40,058 bases of DNA. Origin: an uncultured Myxococcales bacterium. GTDB taxonomy: Bacteria > Myxococcota_A > Bradymonadia > UBA7976 > UBA1532. The stretch lies in assembly GCA_903847385.1 (NCBI GenBank), contig CAINDO010000097.1:1-40058 (forward strand), written 5' to 3'. Under the pieces are notes generated by a model. It worked only from the letters and a program-made list of their open reading frames with translations, made no database searches and was not told the DNA's origin. The translations under genes and the position numbers were made by a program. Shown here piece by piece: positions 15,866 to 25,293 of the stretch. The first letter of the stretch is position 1. Every line of letters starts with the position of its first letter.

Positions 15866-16692
15866 ACGTCCCTCTTGCGGAAGATGAACCAGCCGGCGGC
15901 GAAGAAGGCGGCGGCGTAGAACGGCTGGGCCACGACACCGAGCGTCATGGCGCCGAGGTCGGGGGCGAGCAGCTGGGCCTTCAACCCGCTCGGGAAGAGG
16001 TAGCGGGCCAGCCCGATCATGGGCGAACGGTCCGATGCGAGGCTGACGAGCAGGTGGAAGATCACGTAGCCGACCAGGCCGGCGACCGCGGACAGCGCGG
16101 GGTTGACGATCACGGCCGAGAGCATCGCCATCAGCGCCACGAACGAGGTCCCGTAGGCGACCAGCGAGAGCGTGGCCATCAGCCCGTAGCCGAGCGTCGC
16201 CCCGGTGTCGCCGCCCCGGGTTCCGCCGTCCAGCGCGAGCGACAGGCCGATGGCGGTCAGGCCGACGGCGGCCTGGGCCACCCCGACCAGGGTCGCCGCG
16301 CCGAGGAACCGCGCGAGGTAGACCTCGAACCGCCCGACGCGGACGATCAGAAACCGGAGATACCGGGACGTGAGGTCGCTGGCCGTCTGGTCGCACGCCG
16401 CGAGGATCGCGAAGGCCGGCGTGGCCGTGAGGCCGATGTAGTAGCAGGTCACCAGGGTCGGCGCGCGGTGCTGGAGCAGCTCGATGACCCGCGCATCGAA
16501 GAACCAGCCGAGGACCATGCCGATGTTGGGATCCTGGAGGTCGCGGGCGAACCCGGAGGAGAGCTTCTGGATCCAGAAGGCCCAGAAGAGGCCGAAGCAC
16601 ACGAGGAAGAGCACGCCCCGCGACTCGCGCATCGCGCTGAGGAGGTCGAAGCGCCAGAGCGCGTTCACATGACGCCAGTTCGAGGAGTTCAT
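15862..16692 (-). CDS. ABC-2 type transporter permease
   Basis: The 276-residue protein has a short cytoplasmic N-terminus (MNSSNWRHVNALWRFDLL) and six hydrophobic segments, with a cytoplasmic basic end (IFRKRDV). Between helices 2 and 3 is an ACDQTASDLTSRYLRFL stretch that resembles ABC-2 permeases of the NosY/GldF type. The ATG at 16692 is preferred over an in-frame ATG at 16737 because it has a GGGAAG-like ribosome site and the extra 15 residues lack protein character. Gene order is permease then ATPase, translationally coupled, the opposite of the other ABC pair in this window. Confidence 0.8.
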
Positions 16693-16765
16693 CCGGACGA
16701 TCTTCCCTTTCGGCCTTGCAGCGGGAATGGAGCTCATCAGGCGCGCGGTTGCTCGTGGGGTGGAG

Positions 16766-16790
16766 CGGTGGCGTGGCCGAGGAGCCACCG
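16766..16790. other. Inverted repeat in the divergent region
   Basis: CGGTGGC and GCCACCG form a perfect 7-bp stem around an 11-base loop. It lies 75 bases before the permease start and 136 bases before the opposite start, in the 233-base gap between them. It could be an operator or a leader hairpin. The rest of this gap holds no gene. Confidence 0.3.
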
Positions 16791-16869
16791 GTCCCTACCA
16801 CATTGCCGAGTCCCGCGGGCGCAGTGTCCTGTGGGAATCGTTCACCTGCGTCTCGCGACCCCGTCTGGG

Positions 16870-16898
16870 TTGTTGTCGGGTGTCCCACCGCGTGTCAT
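16870..16898 (+). promoter_or_regulatory. Possible sigma-70 promoter of the small membrane protein gene
   Basis: TTGTTG (16870-16875), a 17-base spacer and TGTCAT (16893-16898) sit 27 bases before the ATG at 16926, with the strong ribosome site GAGGAGG between. The match to consensus is modest. Confidence 0.3.
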
Positions 16899-16925
16899 GG
16901 TCCGCCCTCCACTGAGGAGGTTTCC

Positions 16926-17255
16926 ATGCCCGTTCTCTCTCTCGTTCTCGGTATTCTCGGCACCATCGTCTGCCTGATCCCTGGGATGTTCTCGTACGGC
17001 ATCCCGATGGCGGCGATCGCCCTCGTCACCGGCATCCTCGGCCGCAAGGCCGCGGCCGCCAAGCAGGAGGGCACGGGGCTCGCGACGGCCGGCATCGTGC
17101 TCGGCGCCGTCGGCCTCTGCATCGGCATCGCCATGTACGTGATGTGCGCGAAGATCACCAACGCCGTCGAGGACGCCGCGAACGACCCGAAGGTCCAGGA
17201 GTCCCTCAAGAAGATGGAGGAGGAGCTCAAGAAGGCGCCTCCGAGCGGGAACTGA
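16926..17255 (+). CDS. Small DUF4190-like membrane protein
   Basis: The 109-residue protein has two hydrophobic segments separated by a basic loop (GRKAAAAKQEGTG), where the sequence GIPMAAIALVTGILG ... GLATAGIVLGAVGL matches the Gly/Ala-rich double-hairpin pattern of DUF4190-like proteins. A charged C-terminal helix follows (QESLKKMEEELKK), probably a short coiled coil. A strong GAGGAGG ribosome site precedes the ATG. The function is unknown; members are often found beside signalling or secretion genes. The Lgt-like gene begins 24 bases downstream on the same strand. Confidence 0.75.
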   Translation: MPVLSLVLGILGTIVCLIPGMFSYGIPMAAIALVTGILGRKAAAAKQEGTGLATAGIVLGAVGLCIGIAMYVMCAKITNAVEDAANDPKVQESLKKMEEELKKAPPSGN

Positions 17256-17279
17256 TCCTGCCCTGACCTTTCTCGTCCG

Positions 17280-18044
17280 TTGCACCCCGAGCTCTTCCAC
17301 GTCGCCGTCTTCGGCCAACCCCTGAGGTTCGGATCGTACGGCGTCCTGGTCGTGCTCGCCCTCGCGCTCGGCCTGGTCGTGACCCGGCTCCGCGCCCGCC
17401 GCTTCGGCCTCGAGCCCTTCGATGCCTTCGCGGCGACCGCCATCGCCGCCGTCTCCGGCTGGACGGGCTCCGTCCTGCTCGACGCGGCGGTGCAGTGGCG
17501 TCAGGTCCTGGCGGGCCAGTACCCCTGGGACCAGCCGGGGCTGGTCTTTCTGGGGGGTCTGCTCGGCGGGGTCGCGGGCGCTTGGGCGTACACGCGCGCC
17601 TACGGCGTGTCGCTGCTGGCCGTCGCCGACGCCGCGGCGCCGGGCATCGCGCTGGGCCACGCCGTCGGGCGGGTCGGCTGTCTGCTCGGCGGCTGTTGTT
17701 ACGGACGCCCGTGGGCAGAGGCGCCCGCTCGGGTGATCGAGCTCGCGGGCGGGGCCCGGCATCCGGTTCAGCTCTACGAGGCGGCGCTCCTGGTGCTCCT
17801 CGCCGGCGGGCTGCTCGCGCTGTCCCCGCCACGTCGTCGACCGGGGGCGATCTTCGCCCGATATCTCGTCGGCTATGGGGTGTTGCGGATCGTGACCGAG
17901 CTCTTTCGGGGCGACGACCAGGAGCGGGGTTTCCTGATTCCCGGCGTCTGGTCCACCTCGCAGACCCTCTCGCTCGTCCTCGTGGCGGCCGGGGTGATGG
18001 GGCTGCGTGCGGGCCGGCGGCGGGCGGCCGCACCTCCGGCCTAG
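17280..18044 (+). CDS. Lgt-like prolipoprotein diacylglyceryl transferase family protein
   Basis: The 254-residue inner-membrane protein has about seven hydrophobic segments. Recognisable Lgt features are an N-terminal 'lr.GsYGvlv' segment, the central GRVGCLLGGCCYG motif, HPVQLYEA, and GVLRIVTELFRGDD near the end (the second essential Arg region). Lgt moves diacylglycerol from phosphatidylglycerol to the lipobox Cys of preprolipoproteins. In classical Lgt the central motif reads 'GRiGNFiNGE'; here the Asn is Cys and the motif is Cys-rich. This may therefore be a specialised or divergent Lgt rather than the housekeeping enzyme. A TTG start is used (17280). Five predicted lipoproteins are encoded in the window. 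Confidence 0.75.
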   Translation: MHPELFHVAVFGQPLRFGSYGVLVVLALALGLVVTRLRARRFGLEPFDAFAATAIAAVSGWTGSVLLDAAVQWRQVLAGQYPWDQPGLVFLGGLLGGVAGAWAYTRAYGVSLLAVADAAAPGIALGHAVGRVGCLLGGCCYGRPWAEAPARVIELAGGARHPVQLYEAALLVLLAGGLLALSPPRRRPGAIFARYLVGYGVLRIVTELFRGDDQERGFLIPGVWSTSQTLSLVLVAAGVMGLRAGRRRAAAPPA

Positions 18045-18051
18045 CCGCCGT

Positions 18052-21000
18052 TCAGCGGGACGAGCCGGGCCCGGATGTCCCCCGGAGCAGCGTCAACGTC
18101 TCCTGCGCATCAATCCCCTGGGCCGTCGTCGCGAAGCGCCCGTAGGCCTCGGGGTCGATGGTGCCCCCCTCCAGCACGAGGCGGCTCTCGATGCGGAAGA
18201 TGCCGGGTTCGACCTGCTCGACCCGGCGGTCGAATGCGACCGGGCCGTCGGCGATGTGCACGCTCGGGGCGGCGTCCATGCGCAGGTCGGGCGGGCCCTC
18301 GAGCTCCACGACGACGTGCTGGTGCGTGGGCAGCTCGATCAGCATGGGCGTGCGGCGCGACGGCCGGGCGGCCCAGGCCCGCGCGGGGCTCACGGGGAAC
18401 AGACCGAGCGACAGCGTGTCTCCGGTGCGCGCGGTGAAGGCGTAGCGCAGCACGAGCGGCCCGTCCGGGCGCTCGCCGGCGACGGGATCCTCGAACCGCG
18501 TGACGGTGCCCGCGCCCAGCACCGGCAGCAGCAGGCGCTCGGCGACCTTGGGGCGCGCCTCCGGGTCCAGCCGGGCCAGGTAGTCGCCGATCACGATGGC
18601 CTCCTGGCCGCTCAGCGTGTCCTCGACCTCACCCGTCAGCGTGCCGTCCGGGGCCCAGCGCAGCTTCAGGCGCACCTCGCGCGCGTCGTCCACCGGACGC
18701 GTCGTCGGCAGCGTGACGACGCCCGCCGGGCCCTCCGGCGGCCAGGCCACGAGCGCGTCACCGCCCAGGAACCCGAAGGGGAAGAACCCCACGGGCGCGC
18801 CCTTGGGGGCGGGGTCGACCAGCGTCGTGAAGTCGGGGCCGAGCGCGATGAGCGGGTAGGGGAAGTCGGCGATCTGCGTGAACGGCGCAGAGTCCACGTG
18901 CACCTTGGGGCGCGACAGCAGCAGCCGGTGGGGGAGGCCCGCCGCCTCGAGCGCCACGGAGAGCACGAGCGCGCGGTGGCCGTGACCGGACGACCACATG
19001 CGCGGCGCGTCGTCCGAGATCAGGCCGGTCTGGCCGTCCACGCGCAGGCGCACGGCGGTGGCCAGTCGGGCGGCGCGCTCGAGGGGCGTGCCCTCGCCGG
19101 CCTGCGCCTCTGCCCAGGTGTCGAACTCGGCGTTGCGCTGCCGCCGCGCGAGCACGCGGTCGCGGGTGTAGTCGAGGTCCTCGGACAGGGTGACGTTGCG
19201 CCCGAAGCGCACCGAGGGCAGGTACATCGGCTCGGGCACGGCGTCGTCCTCGGGCGGCACGACGGGCGTCCGTTCGAGCGCGACCCGCAAGCCGTTGCGC
19301 CCCAAGGGTTCCAGGCGCACCGGCGTCGCCTCGGGGGCGCCCGCGAGGCGCTGCATCTCGGGCACGGCGTCGTCGGGGCCGAAGACCTCGGCGCGCTGAC
19401 GGAACGCCGGCAGGGCGTGGTTCTGCAGGCCGATGCGCGGCGTCAGGTAACCCGTATCGTAGAGGTAGCCGTTGTCGCCGGGCTCCAGGTACGCCGCGAC
19501 GATGTAGTCGCCGATGGCCACGTCCGGCACGGACAGGCTGTCCTTCTCGGGCATGTCCTCGGCGTAGAGCCGGCGGCCGTCCGCCTTGCGGTTGAACACG
19601 GCCACGGCCTCGGCGCCCTCGGGCAGGTCGACCTCGCCGAAGTTCTCCGCGGCCTCGCGCGTGCGCACGGCCAGGATCTCGTGCACCCAGCGCAGCCGCC
19701 GGCCGTCGGGGAAGTAGATCGTCGCGCCGTGGTCGAGCACGCGCACGGCGGGGCCGTCGTAGACCTCGGGGTGTGCGCTCGCGTCGGCCTCGTAGGCCGT
19801 GATGACGGCGTCCGTGTCCTGCAGCAGCGGCCCGAAGAAGTGCGAGGCGGGCTCGGCGAGCAGCAGCTCCCGCGCCTCGCGGGCCGTGGGGAATGCGACC
19901 ACGAGGGCCTGCAGCGCGGCCTTCAGCTCTGCGGCGGGGCCGAGATCGGCCGCTTCGAGCGCCGCCCCGGGGTCGCGATCGGCCTCGGCGCGGTGTTTGG
20001 CCAGGGCACGGGCCTCGTCCAGGCGACCGAGGGCGACGAGCGCCCGGTGGCGAGCCTGGAGCACCTTGCGGTCGTCGGCGGCGGGCCCGGGGAGCGCGTC
20101 CAGGCGGGCGAGGGCCTCGGCGGGGCGGTCGAGCTCGAGCAGCAGGTCGGCGGCCTCGCGGCCCCGCCCGCAGGACACGAGCGGCTCCACCATGCGCAGG
20201 CGGCCCGACGTGTTCCCGCGCGCGCCCTGCAAGGCGATGCGGTCGTCGAGCAGGTCGCAGGGGCGGGCCGCCGAGCGTTCGGCGCGGTCGAGATCCGTCG
20301 CCGCCTCGTCGTTCCAGCCCAGGCCGAAGTGGACCTGGAACGCCTCCCGATGCACGGCCGTGTCGTGGAGGTCGGGGGCGTCGAGCAGGGGCGCGAGCCA
20401 GCCGTGCGCGGCCTCGAGATCGCCGCCCTGCCGCGCCAGTCGCGCGAGCTCGAAGCGGCCGCGGCGGGGCATGGCGGCCAGCGCGTCGTGCCAGGCGGCG
20501 TGCCGCGCGTCCCGGGCGCTCCCGGCCCCGAGGGAGGCGTCCGTGGCCAGCGCTTCCGCGCGCAGCAGGCGGCCGATCACCGTGTCGGGGGCCCCCTCGA
20601 GCCAGCGCGCGACGCCCTCGCGATCCTCGTCCTCCAGCGCCAGCATCGCGGCCACCAGCGCGGCGGTCGGCGTCGCGGGGCGCCGCGGAGGGGTGTCCTC
20701 GGCGGGCCACAGCGTCACGCTCGGCACGCGGCTCGACGCCCACACCAGCATCAGCGGGCCGGCGCCGGGGGCCGTGAAGCGCAGCACGCCCGCCGGCGTG
20801 CGGTCCGGCGGCGTCGCCAGGACGAGCCGGCCGTCGCGGAACGCCATGAGTCGGCCCGGATCGCGGATCTCCAGGTGCGCCGGGCCCGGCGGGAGCGTGT
20901 GCACCGAGATGACCAGCCCGTCGGGATCGGGCTTCGGGGGGGTGGTCGACAGCGCCCAGGTCTTGCCGAGCGCCGCGAGCGTGTCCGGCCCGGTGTGCGT

Positions 21001-21612
21001 CGGCGCGGAGAGCAGGAGCCGGCGCGCGTCCAGGTAGGGCAAGAACGAGACGCGCAGCGTGTGCCGCGAGGCGAGGGGTGGCTTCGGCCGGGCGAGCTCG
21101 GGGCCGAGCAGCGCGTCCAGCTTCGCCTCGCCGTCGGTCACGTCGCGGGCGGCGGACTCGGCCCAACGCCAGGCCAGGTGCGCCTCGGCGCTGCCGGGGG
21201 GGAGCGCGCCGTAGGCCAGGGCGGCGGCGCGCAGGCGCGTGGCGGCGTCCAGGCGCTCGTCGGCCAGCCGGGCCATGAGCAGGCGCGTGCGGGCCAGATC
21301 CAGCGCGCGGTCGGCCCCGGCGGCGGGATCCAGGGGCGCGGGCCGGCTCGCGGGGCCGGTCGGGCTCGAGGGCGGCGCCGGCGGCGGCCCCGTCTCCACG
21401 CGGCGCGGCTTCGCGGCCAGAAACGTCGTCGCCAAGGCGTCGCCGTGGCCGTGGTACCAGTCCCAGAACGCGCGGTCGGCGGCCCCGGCGCCGGGGTCGA
21501 GCGCCCAGCGGGCGGCGGGGGGCTCTTCGCGAGGGGGCGCGCCGGCGCAGGCGCTCAGCGTGAACGCGAACGCGATGGCCAGGGCCGGGGCGGTGAAGAC
21601 GTGGACTCTCAT
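18052..21612 (-). CDS. Giant DUF3857 lipoprotein with degenerate transglutaminase-like domain
   Basis: The 1186-residue protein begins with a lipobox (FTLSAC, Cys 22). An N-terminal beta-rich part is followed by a long helical TPR-like middle (roughly residues 320-630), a DUF3857 beta domain (about 650-830), a transglutaminase-like domain (about 830-960) and a C-terminal beta domain. At the place of the catalytic motif GDCKDKA of its neighbour the sequence reads SSGHGHRA (residues 874-881), so the Cys is absent. The catalytic His position reads PYPLIAL, and only the Asp in LVDPA is kept. It is therefore probably a non-enzymatic homologue. Its ATG overlaps the stop of the upstream paralogue (ATGA at 21609-21612), so the two proteins are likely made together and may interact. 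Confidence 0.8.
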   Translation of the reverse strand: MRVHVFTAPALAIAFAFTLSACAGAPPREEPPAARWALDPGAGAADRAFWDWYHGHGDALATTFLAAKPRRVETGPPPAPPSSPTGPASRPAPLDPAAGADRALDLARTRLLMARLADERLDAATRLRAAALAYGALPPGSAEAHLAWRWAESAARDVTDGEAKLDALLGPELARPKPPLASRHTLRVSFLPYLDARRLLLSAPTHTGPDTLAALGKTWALSTTPPKPDPDGLVISVHTLPPGPAHLEIRDPGRLMAFRDGRLVLATPPDRTPAGVLRFTAPGAGPLMLVWASSRVPSVTLWPAEDTPPRRPATPTAALVAAMLALEDEDREGVARWLEGAPDTVIGRLLRAEALATDASLGAGSARDARHAAWHDALAAMPRRGRFELARLARQGGDLEAAHGWLAPLLDAPDLHDTAVHREAFQVHFGLGWNDEAATDLDRAERSAARPCDLLDDRIALQGARGNTSGRLRMVEPLVSCGRGREAADLLLELDRPAEALARLDALPGPAADDRKVLQARHRALVALGRLDEARALAKHRAEADRDPGAALEAADLGPAAELKAALQALVVAFPTAREARELLLAEPASHFFGPLLQDTDAVITAYEADASAHPEVYDGPAVRVLDHGATIYFPDGRRLRWVHEILAVRTREAAENFGEVDLPEGAEAVAVFNRKADGRRLYAEDMPEKDSLSVPDVAIGDYIVAAYLEPGDNGYLYDTGYLTPRIGLQNHALPAFRQRAEVFGPDDAVPEMQRLAGAPEATPVRLEPLGRNGLRVALERTPVVPPEDDAVPEPMYLPSVRFGRNVTLSEDLDYTRDRVLARRQRNAEFDTWAEAQAGEGTPLERAARLATAVRLRVDGQTGLISDDAPRMWSSGHGHRALVLSVALEAAGLPHRLLLSRPKVHVDSAPFTQIADFPYPLIALGPDFTTLVDPAPKGAPVGFFPFGFLGGDALVAWPPEGPAGVVTLPTTRPVDDAREVRLKLRWAPDGTLTGEVEDTLSGQEAIVIGDYLARLDPEARPKVAERLLLPVLGAGTVTRFEDPVAGERPDGPLVLRYAFTARTGDTLSLGLFPVSPARAWAARPSRRTPMLIELPTHQHVVVELEGPPDLRMDAAPSVHIADGPVAFDRRVEQVEPGIFRIESRLVLEGGTIDPEAYGRFATTAQGIDAQETLTLLRGTSGPGSSR

Positions 21613-24600
21613 GGGCCACCTCGGCGCGTGGACACCTGCGCGCTGGCGTCGAGCGCGCGGTCGATGGCGGTGAGCCACGCCCGGAAGGCCGGGTAGGCCT
21701 CGGGCGCGATGCGGGTCGCGGTCAGGCGCCAGGTCGTCTCCAGCACCCACGCGCCGGCGCTCTCGGTGGCGACCGCGTGGAACTCGCCGAAATCACTGGG
21801 TAAATGTACGTCGGGGGGCAGGGAGCCCCGGGCGCCCGCGGGCCGCGCGATCTCCAGGCGGAAGCTCACCGTGCGCGGCGGCCCGGGCGTGAGCGGGCGG
21901 CGACGCTCCGCGGCGTGCGCGAAGGCGTCCACCAGTCGCCAGGGCTGCCCGGCGCGCGGCAGACGCCAGGCGTCCCCGGCCCGCTGCAACGGTGGCATCT
22001 CGATCGTCGCGCGGGCGACGAAGGGGTCGTCCGCCGGGCGCAGGCCCTCGACCTCGAGCGCGTCGGCGGCCACGCCCGGGAACCGCGCGGCGAGCGCGCT
22101 CTGCAGGGCCTCGCGCCGGCCGGCCTCGGCCTCCATCGTCTGACGCTGCGCCGTCGCGAAGTCGCCGCGCAGCCGCCACTCGGCGGTGCCGCGCAGCCGC
22201 CCGTCGGCCTGCAGGGCGAGCTTCAGGAGCCAGTGCTCTCCGGCGGCATCGGCGTTGGGGAACGGCAGCGTGCGCAGCGTGGTGTCCAGCCCCACGACGA
22301 AACCCGAGGCCCCCTGGTCCGGCGGCGGCAGGGCGAAGGGATCGTTCCGGTCCTGGGTCGGATCGACGAAGCGGTCCAGGCCCGGCAGGTAGACCAGCGC
22401 GTGGTCGAACAGCGCGAAGCTGGCCGGCTGGGCGGCCACGTTGCCCTGGCCGCGGGTCCGCACCAGCACGAGCTGCGCGTCCACGTCCACGGCGCGCAGC
22501 AGCGCGATCAGCAGCGTCGCCTTGTCCTTGCAGTCACCGTAGGCCCGCGCCAGCGTCACGTGGGGCGACTCGGGGCGGAAGCTGTGGGTGCCCAACTCGA
22601 GGCCCACGTAGCGGATGCCCGAGGCCACGGGGTGGTACAGCCGGCGGACCTTCTCCTCGGCGGTGCGCGCGTCGCCGATGAAGGCGCGCGCCTGGGCCGC
22701 CAGCTTGTCGTCCGGCGTGTCGCGGCCGGCGACGAGGCGGGCGTAGCGGCGCCCTGCATCCGCCCAGCTCTCCAGAGTGCTGACGTGCACGTGGGCGCGC
22801 TCCGAGGCGTAGCCCGGGGCGTAGGGCTCCGGCGAGCGGCCCGGCACGGCGCGGGCCTCGAACCGCAGCGGGACGGAGGTGTCGACGCGCAGTTCGCCGG
22901 CCTCGACGTGGCTCTGCAGCGGCAGCGCCGACTCGAACTCGACGATGGAGATCGCGCGCGGCGAGGCCTCCTGCAGGTACGCCAGCTCGCCGAAGTACCC
23001 GGGGAACGACGGGTCCGGGTCGAGATCGGCCACGCGCCACGCGACCTCGATCACGTCCCCCGGCGCCACGCGCGGGAACGTCAGCACCTCGGCCCGCAGG
23101 TCGTAGTACAGGCGCCACTGTGGCGCGGACAGGTCGCGATCGGAGCGCCGCGGCGACACGGGCGGCTCGCCCGCGCGCAGGAGCCGGGCCACGTCCACCT
23201 CGAGCCGCTGGGTCCCCGGCGTGTAGGCGAGCTCCCAGGTGCCGAACTGTCGCGCGCCCTCGGCGGTGAGGATGCGCACCACACGCCGCACCTCGCGGAC
23301 GGCCAGGCCCGTGGGCGCCACGACGGCCCGGGCGTGGTGGTAGAGCACGTGGGCCGCGGCGCCGGGCGGGTCGGTCGCGCCGAGCAGGGACTCGACCGCC
23401 GGCCCGCTCACCGGGCGCTTCTCCGTGCGGCTCGTGGCGTCGCGGTAGCGCTGCAGCTCGGCGTCGCCCGGATCGATGGCCAGCGCGCGGTCCAGCGTGT
23501 CGATGGCGGCCGCGGTCTCCCCGGCGGCGATTTGCATGCGGGCCTTGCGCTCCAGCAGGTTCGGCTCGTCGGGCACGAGCGCCAGCAGGCCGTCCAGGCG
23601 TTTGCGGGCGGCGTCGCGGTGGCCCTCGAACTGCTCGATGTCGATGGTCTCCAGCAGGTAGCCCCACAGCTCCGGGCGCGCAGCGCCGATGCGGTCGAGC
23701 GTGGCGAGCGCACCCGCGAGATCCCCCCGCGCCCGAAGCCCGGCGGCCCATTGGTACAGCTCGTCCGCGGTGGCCTCGCCGCTCTCGACCTCGGCCTGCA
23801 GCGCGGTGAAGAGCGCGTCCGTGCGCCCGGCGGCGCGCAGGGCGTCGCGCCACGTCGAGCGCGCCAGGGCGGGGCCTTTGGGCGCGCCGGCGCGCTCCAG
23901 GAGCGCCACGGCCTGGTTGGGCAGCGAGAGCTCTTCGAGCACGATGGCCTCGAGCTTCAGGGCCGGCCAGAAGTCCGGCGCCTCGCGGCGCAGCGTGTCC
24001 AGCACCTCGCGGGCGGCCACGAAGCGCCGCCCGTGGAAGTGGGCCCAGGCCTCGTCCAGGCGCAGGGCGAGGTCGGCGTACACGTCCTCGAAGCGCAGCG
24101 GGCGCGCGGCCCGGTGGCTCGTCCGCACGGGGCCCTGCTCCGCCTCGGGCAGCAGGTCGAGCCAGGCGCGCAGGCTGCGCGGCCCCGGATCGCCCTCCCA
24201 GGCGCTCTCCACGGCCACGCGCGGCAGCAGGCGGTCGGCGTCCGGCAGCGCGGCGGCCTGGGCGTAGTCGGCCAGCGCGCGCAGGCCCACGGCGTCCGGC
24301 GGGTCCTTGGACTCGGCCACCGCGAGCTGGGTATACAGATGTGCAACCACGTCGGCGGCCGGGGGCGCGACCTCGGCGGGCTCGGGCACGGGGCCCCAGG
24401 GGTCGGGGTGGGCCTCGACGCCCGGCACGGGCGCGCCGCGGGCGTCGGTGACGCGGCAGAGCAGCCGCCAGGCGCCGCCGTGCTGCCGGACCTCGACCAC
24501 GAGCCGGTTGTCTCCCGGGCGCAGCGCCACCGGCACCGCGACTTGATCGAGCCACGCCGGGTGCTCCTTCTCCGAGCGGTGGACCTCGTCGCCATTGAGC

Positions 24601-25190
24601 CAGACGGTGATCGCGTCGTCGTAGCCGAAGCGCAGGACGGCGGGGCCGCCGGGGGCCACCAGCCGCGTCGCCACCGTGGCGCGTGTCTCCTGGGCGGGCC
24701 GCAGGAACGCCTCGAGCCACAGCTCGCCGCCCCCCGCGCCGGCCGGGTAGGCCCGGAACCCCGCGGGGTCCAGGGGGGCCGTGGACTGGGCCGGGGCCTC
24801 GCCCGGGCGCATCGCGAACCCATCGAGCAGGCCCAGGGCCGCCACGGCGGCGCGCACCGTCTCGCGGTCCAGGCGGCGCTCGGCGCGCTCGCGCAGCAGC
24901 CACCACCCCATCGCGCGGTAGAGCGGGGTCCCGCGGGCATCCTGCGCAGCGGCGCGCAGTCGGGCCTCGTGCGCCGCCCGGGGCAGCCAGCCGGCGAGGC
25001 GGTCCAGCCGCCACAGCTCCACGGGGCCCAGGGGCGTGCCCCGGTTCGCCTCAGCGGCGCGCCACAGCCGATCGGCCTCGAGCGACACGGGATCGCGGCT
25101 CGCCGGCGGCTTGGGAGCGGCCGGCGCGGCCAGGGCGGGGGCGCTCAGGCACAGGCCGAGCGCGAGCAACCAGAGGAGCGGACGATTCAT
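21609..25190 (-). CDS. Giant secreted DUF3857/transglutaminase-like protein, catalytic triad intact
   Basis: The 1193-residue protein has a signal peptide (residues 1-22, ending ALAAP). Residues about 145-275 form a carbohydrate-binding-like beta-sandwich (ITVWLNGDEVHRS, GDNRLVVEVRQHG). A TPR-like helical part follows to about 620, then DUF3857 (about 625-800) and a transglutaminase-like Cys-protease fold. The latter has the motif YGDCKDKATLL (Cys 887), a His in ALFDHALVYLP and an Asp in DRFVDPT, so the Cys-His-Asp triad is complete. The last 200 residues are a DUF3858-like beta domain. DUF3857/transglutaminase proteins are exported; proteolytic or amide cross-linking roles are proposed but mostly untested. 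It is divergent from the kinase gene (103 bases between) and first in a two-gene operon with its inactive-looking paralogue. Confidence 0.85.
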   Translation of the reverse strand: MNRPLLWLLALGLCLSAPALAAPAAPKPPASRDPVSLEADRLWRAAEANRGTPLGPVELWRLDRLAGWLPRAAHEARLRAAAQDARGTPLYRAMGWWLLRERAERRLDRETVRAAVAALGLLDGFAMRPGEAPAQSTAPLDPAGFRAYPAGAGGGELWLEAFLRPAQETRATVATRLVAPGGPAVLRFGYDDAITVWLNGDEVHRSEKEHPAWLDQVAVPVALRPGDNRLVVEVRQHGGAWRLLCRVTDARGAPVPGVEAHPDPWGPVPEPAEVAPPAADVVAHLYTQLAVAESKDPPDAVGLRALADYAQAAALPDADRLLPRVAVESAWEGDPGPRSLRAWLDLLPEAEQGPVRTSHRAARPLRFEDVYADLALRLDEAWAHFHGRRFVAAREVLDTLRREAPDFWPALKLEAIVLEELSLPNQAVALLERAGAPKGPALARSTWRDALRAAGRTDALFTALQAEVESGEATADELYQWAAGLRARGDLAGALATLDRIGAARPELWGYLLETIDIEQFEGHRDAARKRLDGLLALVPDEPNLLERKARMQIAAGETAAAIDTLDRALAIDPGDAELQRYRDATSRTEKRPVSGPAVESLLGATDPPGAAAHVLYHHARAVVAPTGLAVREVRRVVRILTAEGARQFGTWELAYTPGTQRLEVDVARLLRAGEPPVSPRRSDRDLSAPQWRLYYDLRAEVLTFPRVAPGDVIEVAWRVADLDPDPSFPGYFGELAYLQEASPRAISIVEFESALPLQSHVEAGELRVDTSVPLRFEARAVPGRSPEPYAPGYASERAHVHVSTLESWADAGRRYARLVAGRDTPDDKLAAQARAFIGDARTAEEKVRRLYHPVASGIRYVGLELGTHSFRPESPHVTLARAYGDCKDKATLLIALLRAVDVDAQLVLVRTRGQGNVAAQPASFALFDHALVYLPGLDRFVDPTQDRNDPFALPPPDQGASGFVVGLDTTLRTLPFPNADAAGEHWLLKLALQADGRLRGTAEWRLRGDFATAQRQTMEAEAGRREALQSALAARFPGVAADALEVEGLRPADDPFVARATIEMPPLQRAGDAWRLPRAGQPWRLVDAFAHAAERRRPLTPGPPRTVSFRLEIARPAGARGSLPPDVHLPSDFGEFHAVATESAGAWVLETTWRLTATRIAPEAYPAFRAWLTAIDRALDASAQVSTRRGGP

Positions 25191-25249
25191 GGGGCGATCA
25201 ACGCGCAAACCGGACGTTCGAGCTACAAACAAACGCACGCCCGGGCGCC

Positions 25250-25278
25250 TTGCGTCTCCGGACGGCGTGCAATACGGT
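25250..25278 (+). promoter_or_regulatory. Sigma-70-like promoter of the zinc-ribbon kinase gene
   Basis: TTGCGT (25250-25255), a 17-base spacer and TACGGT (25273-25278) lie 15 bases before the ATG at 25294. No Shine-Dalgarno sequence is visible in the very short leader that results. Confidence 0.45.
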
Positions 25279-25293
25279 CGCCGGGTCGACGCC

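Noticed and set aside
18007-21696. 1229-residue open frame antisense to the DUF3857 lipoprotein
   Set aside because: It has the same shadow composition, no domain or signal, and the opposite strand carries a recognisable protein.
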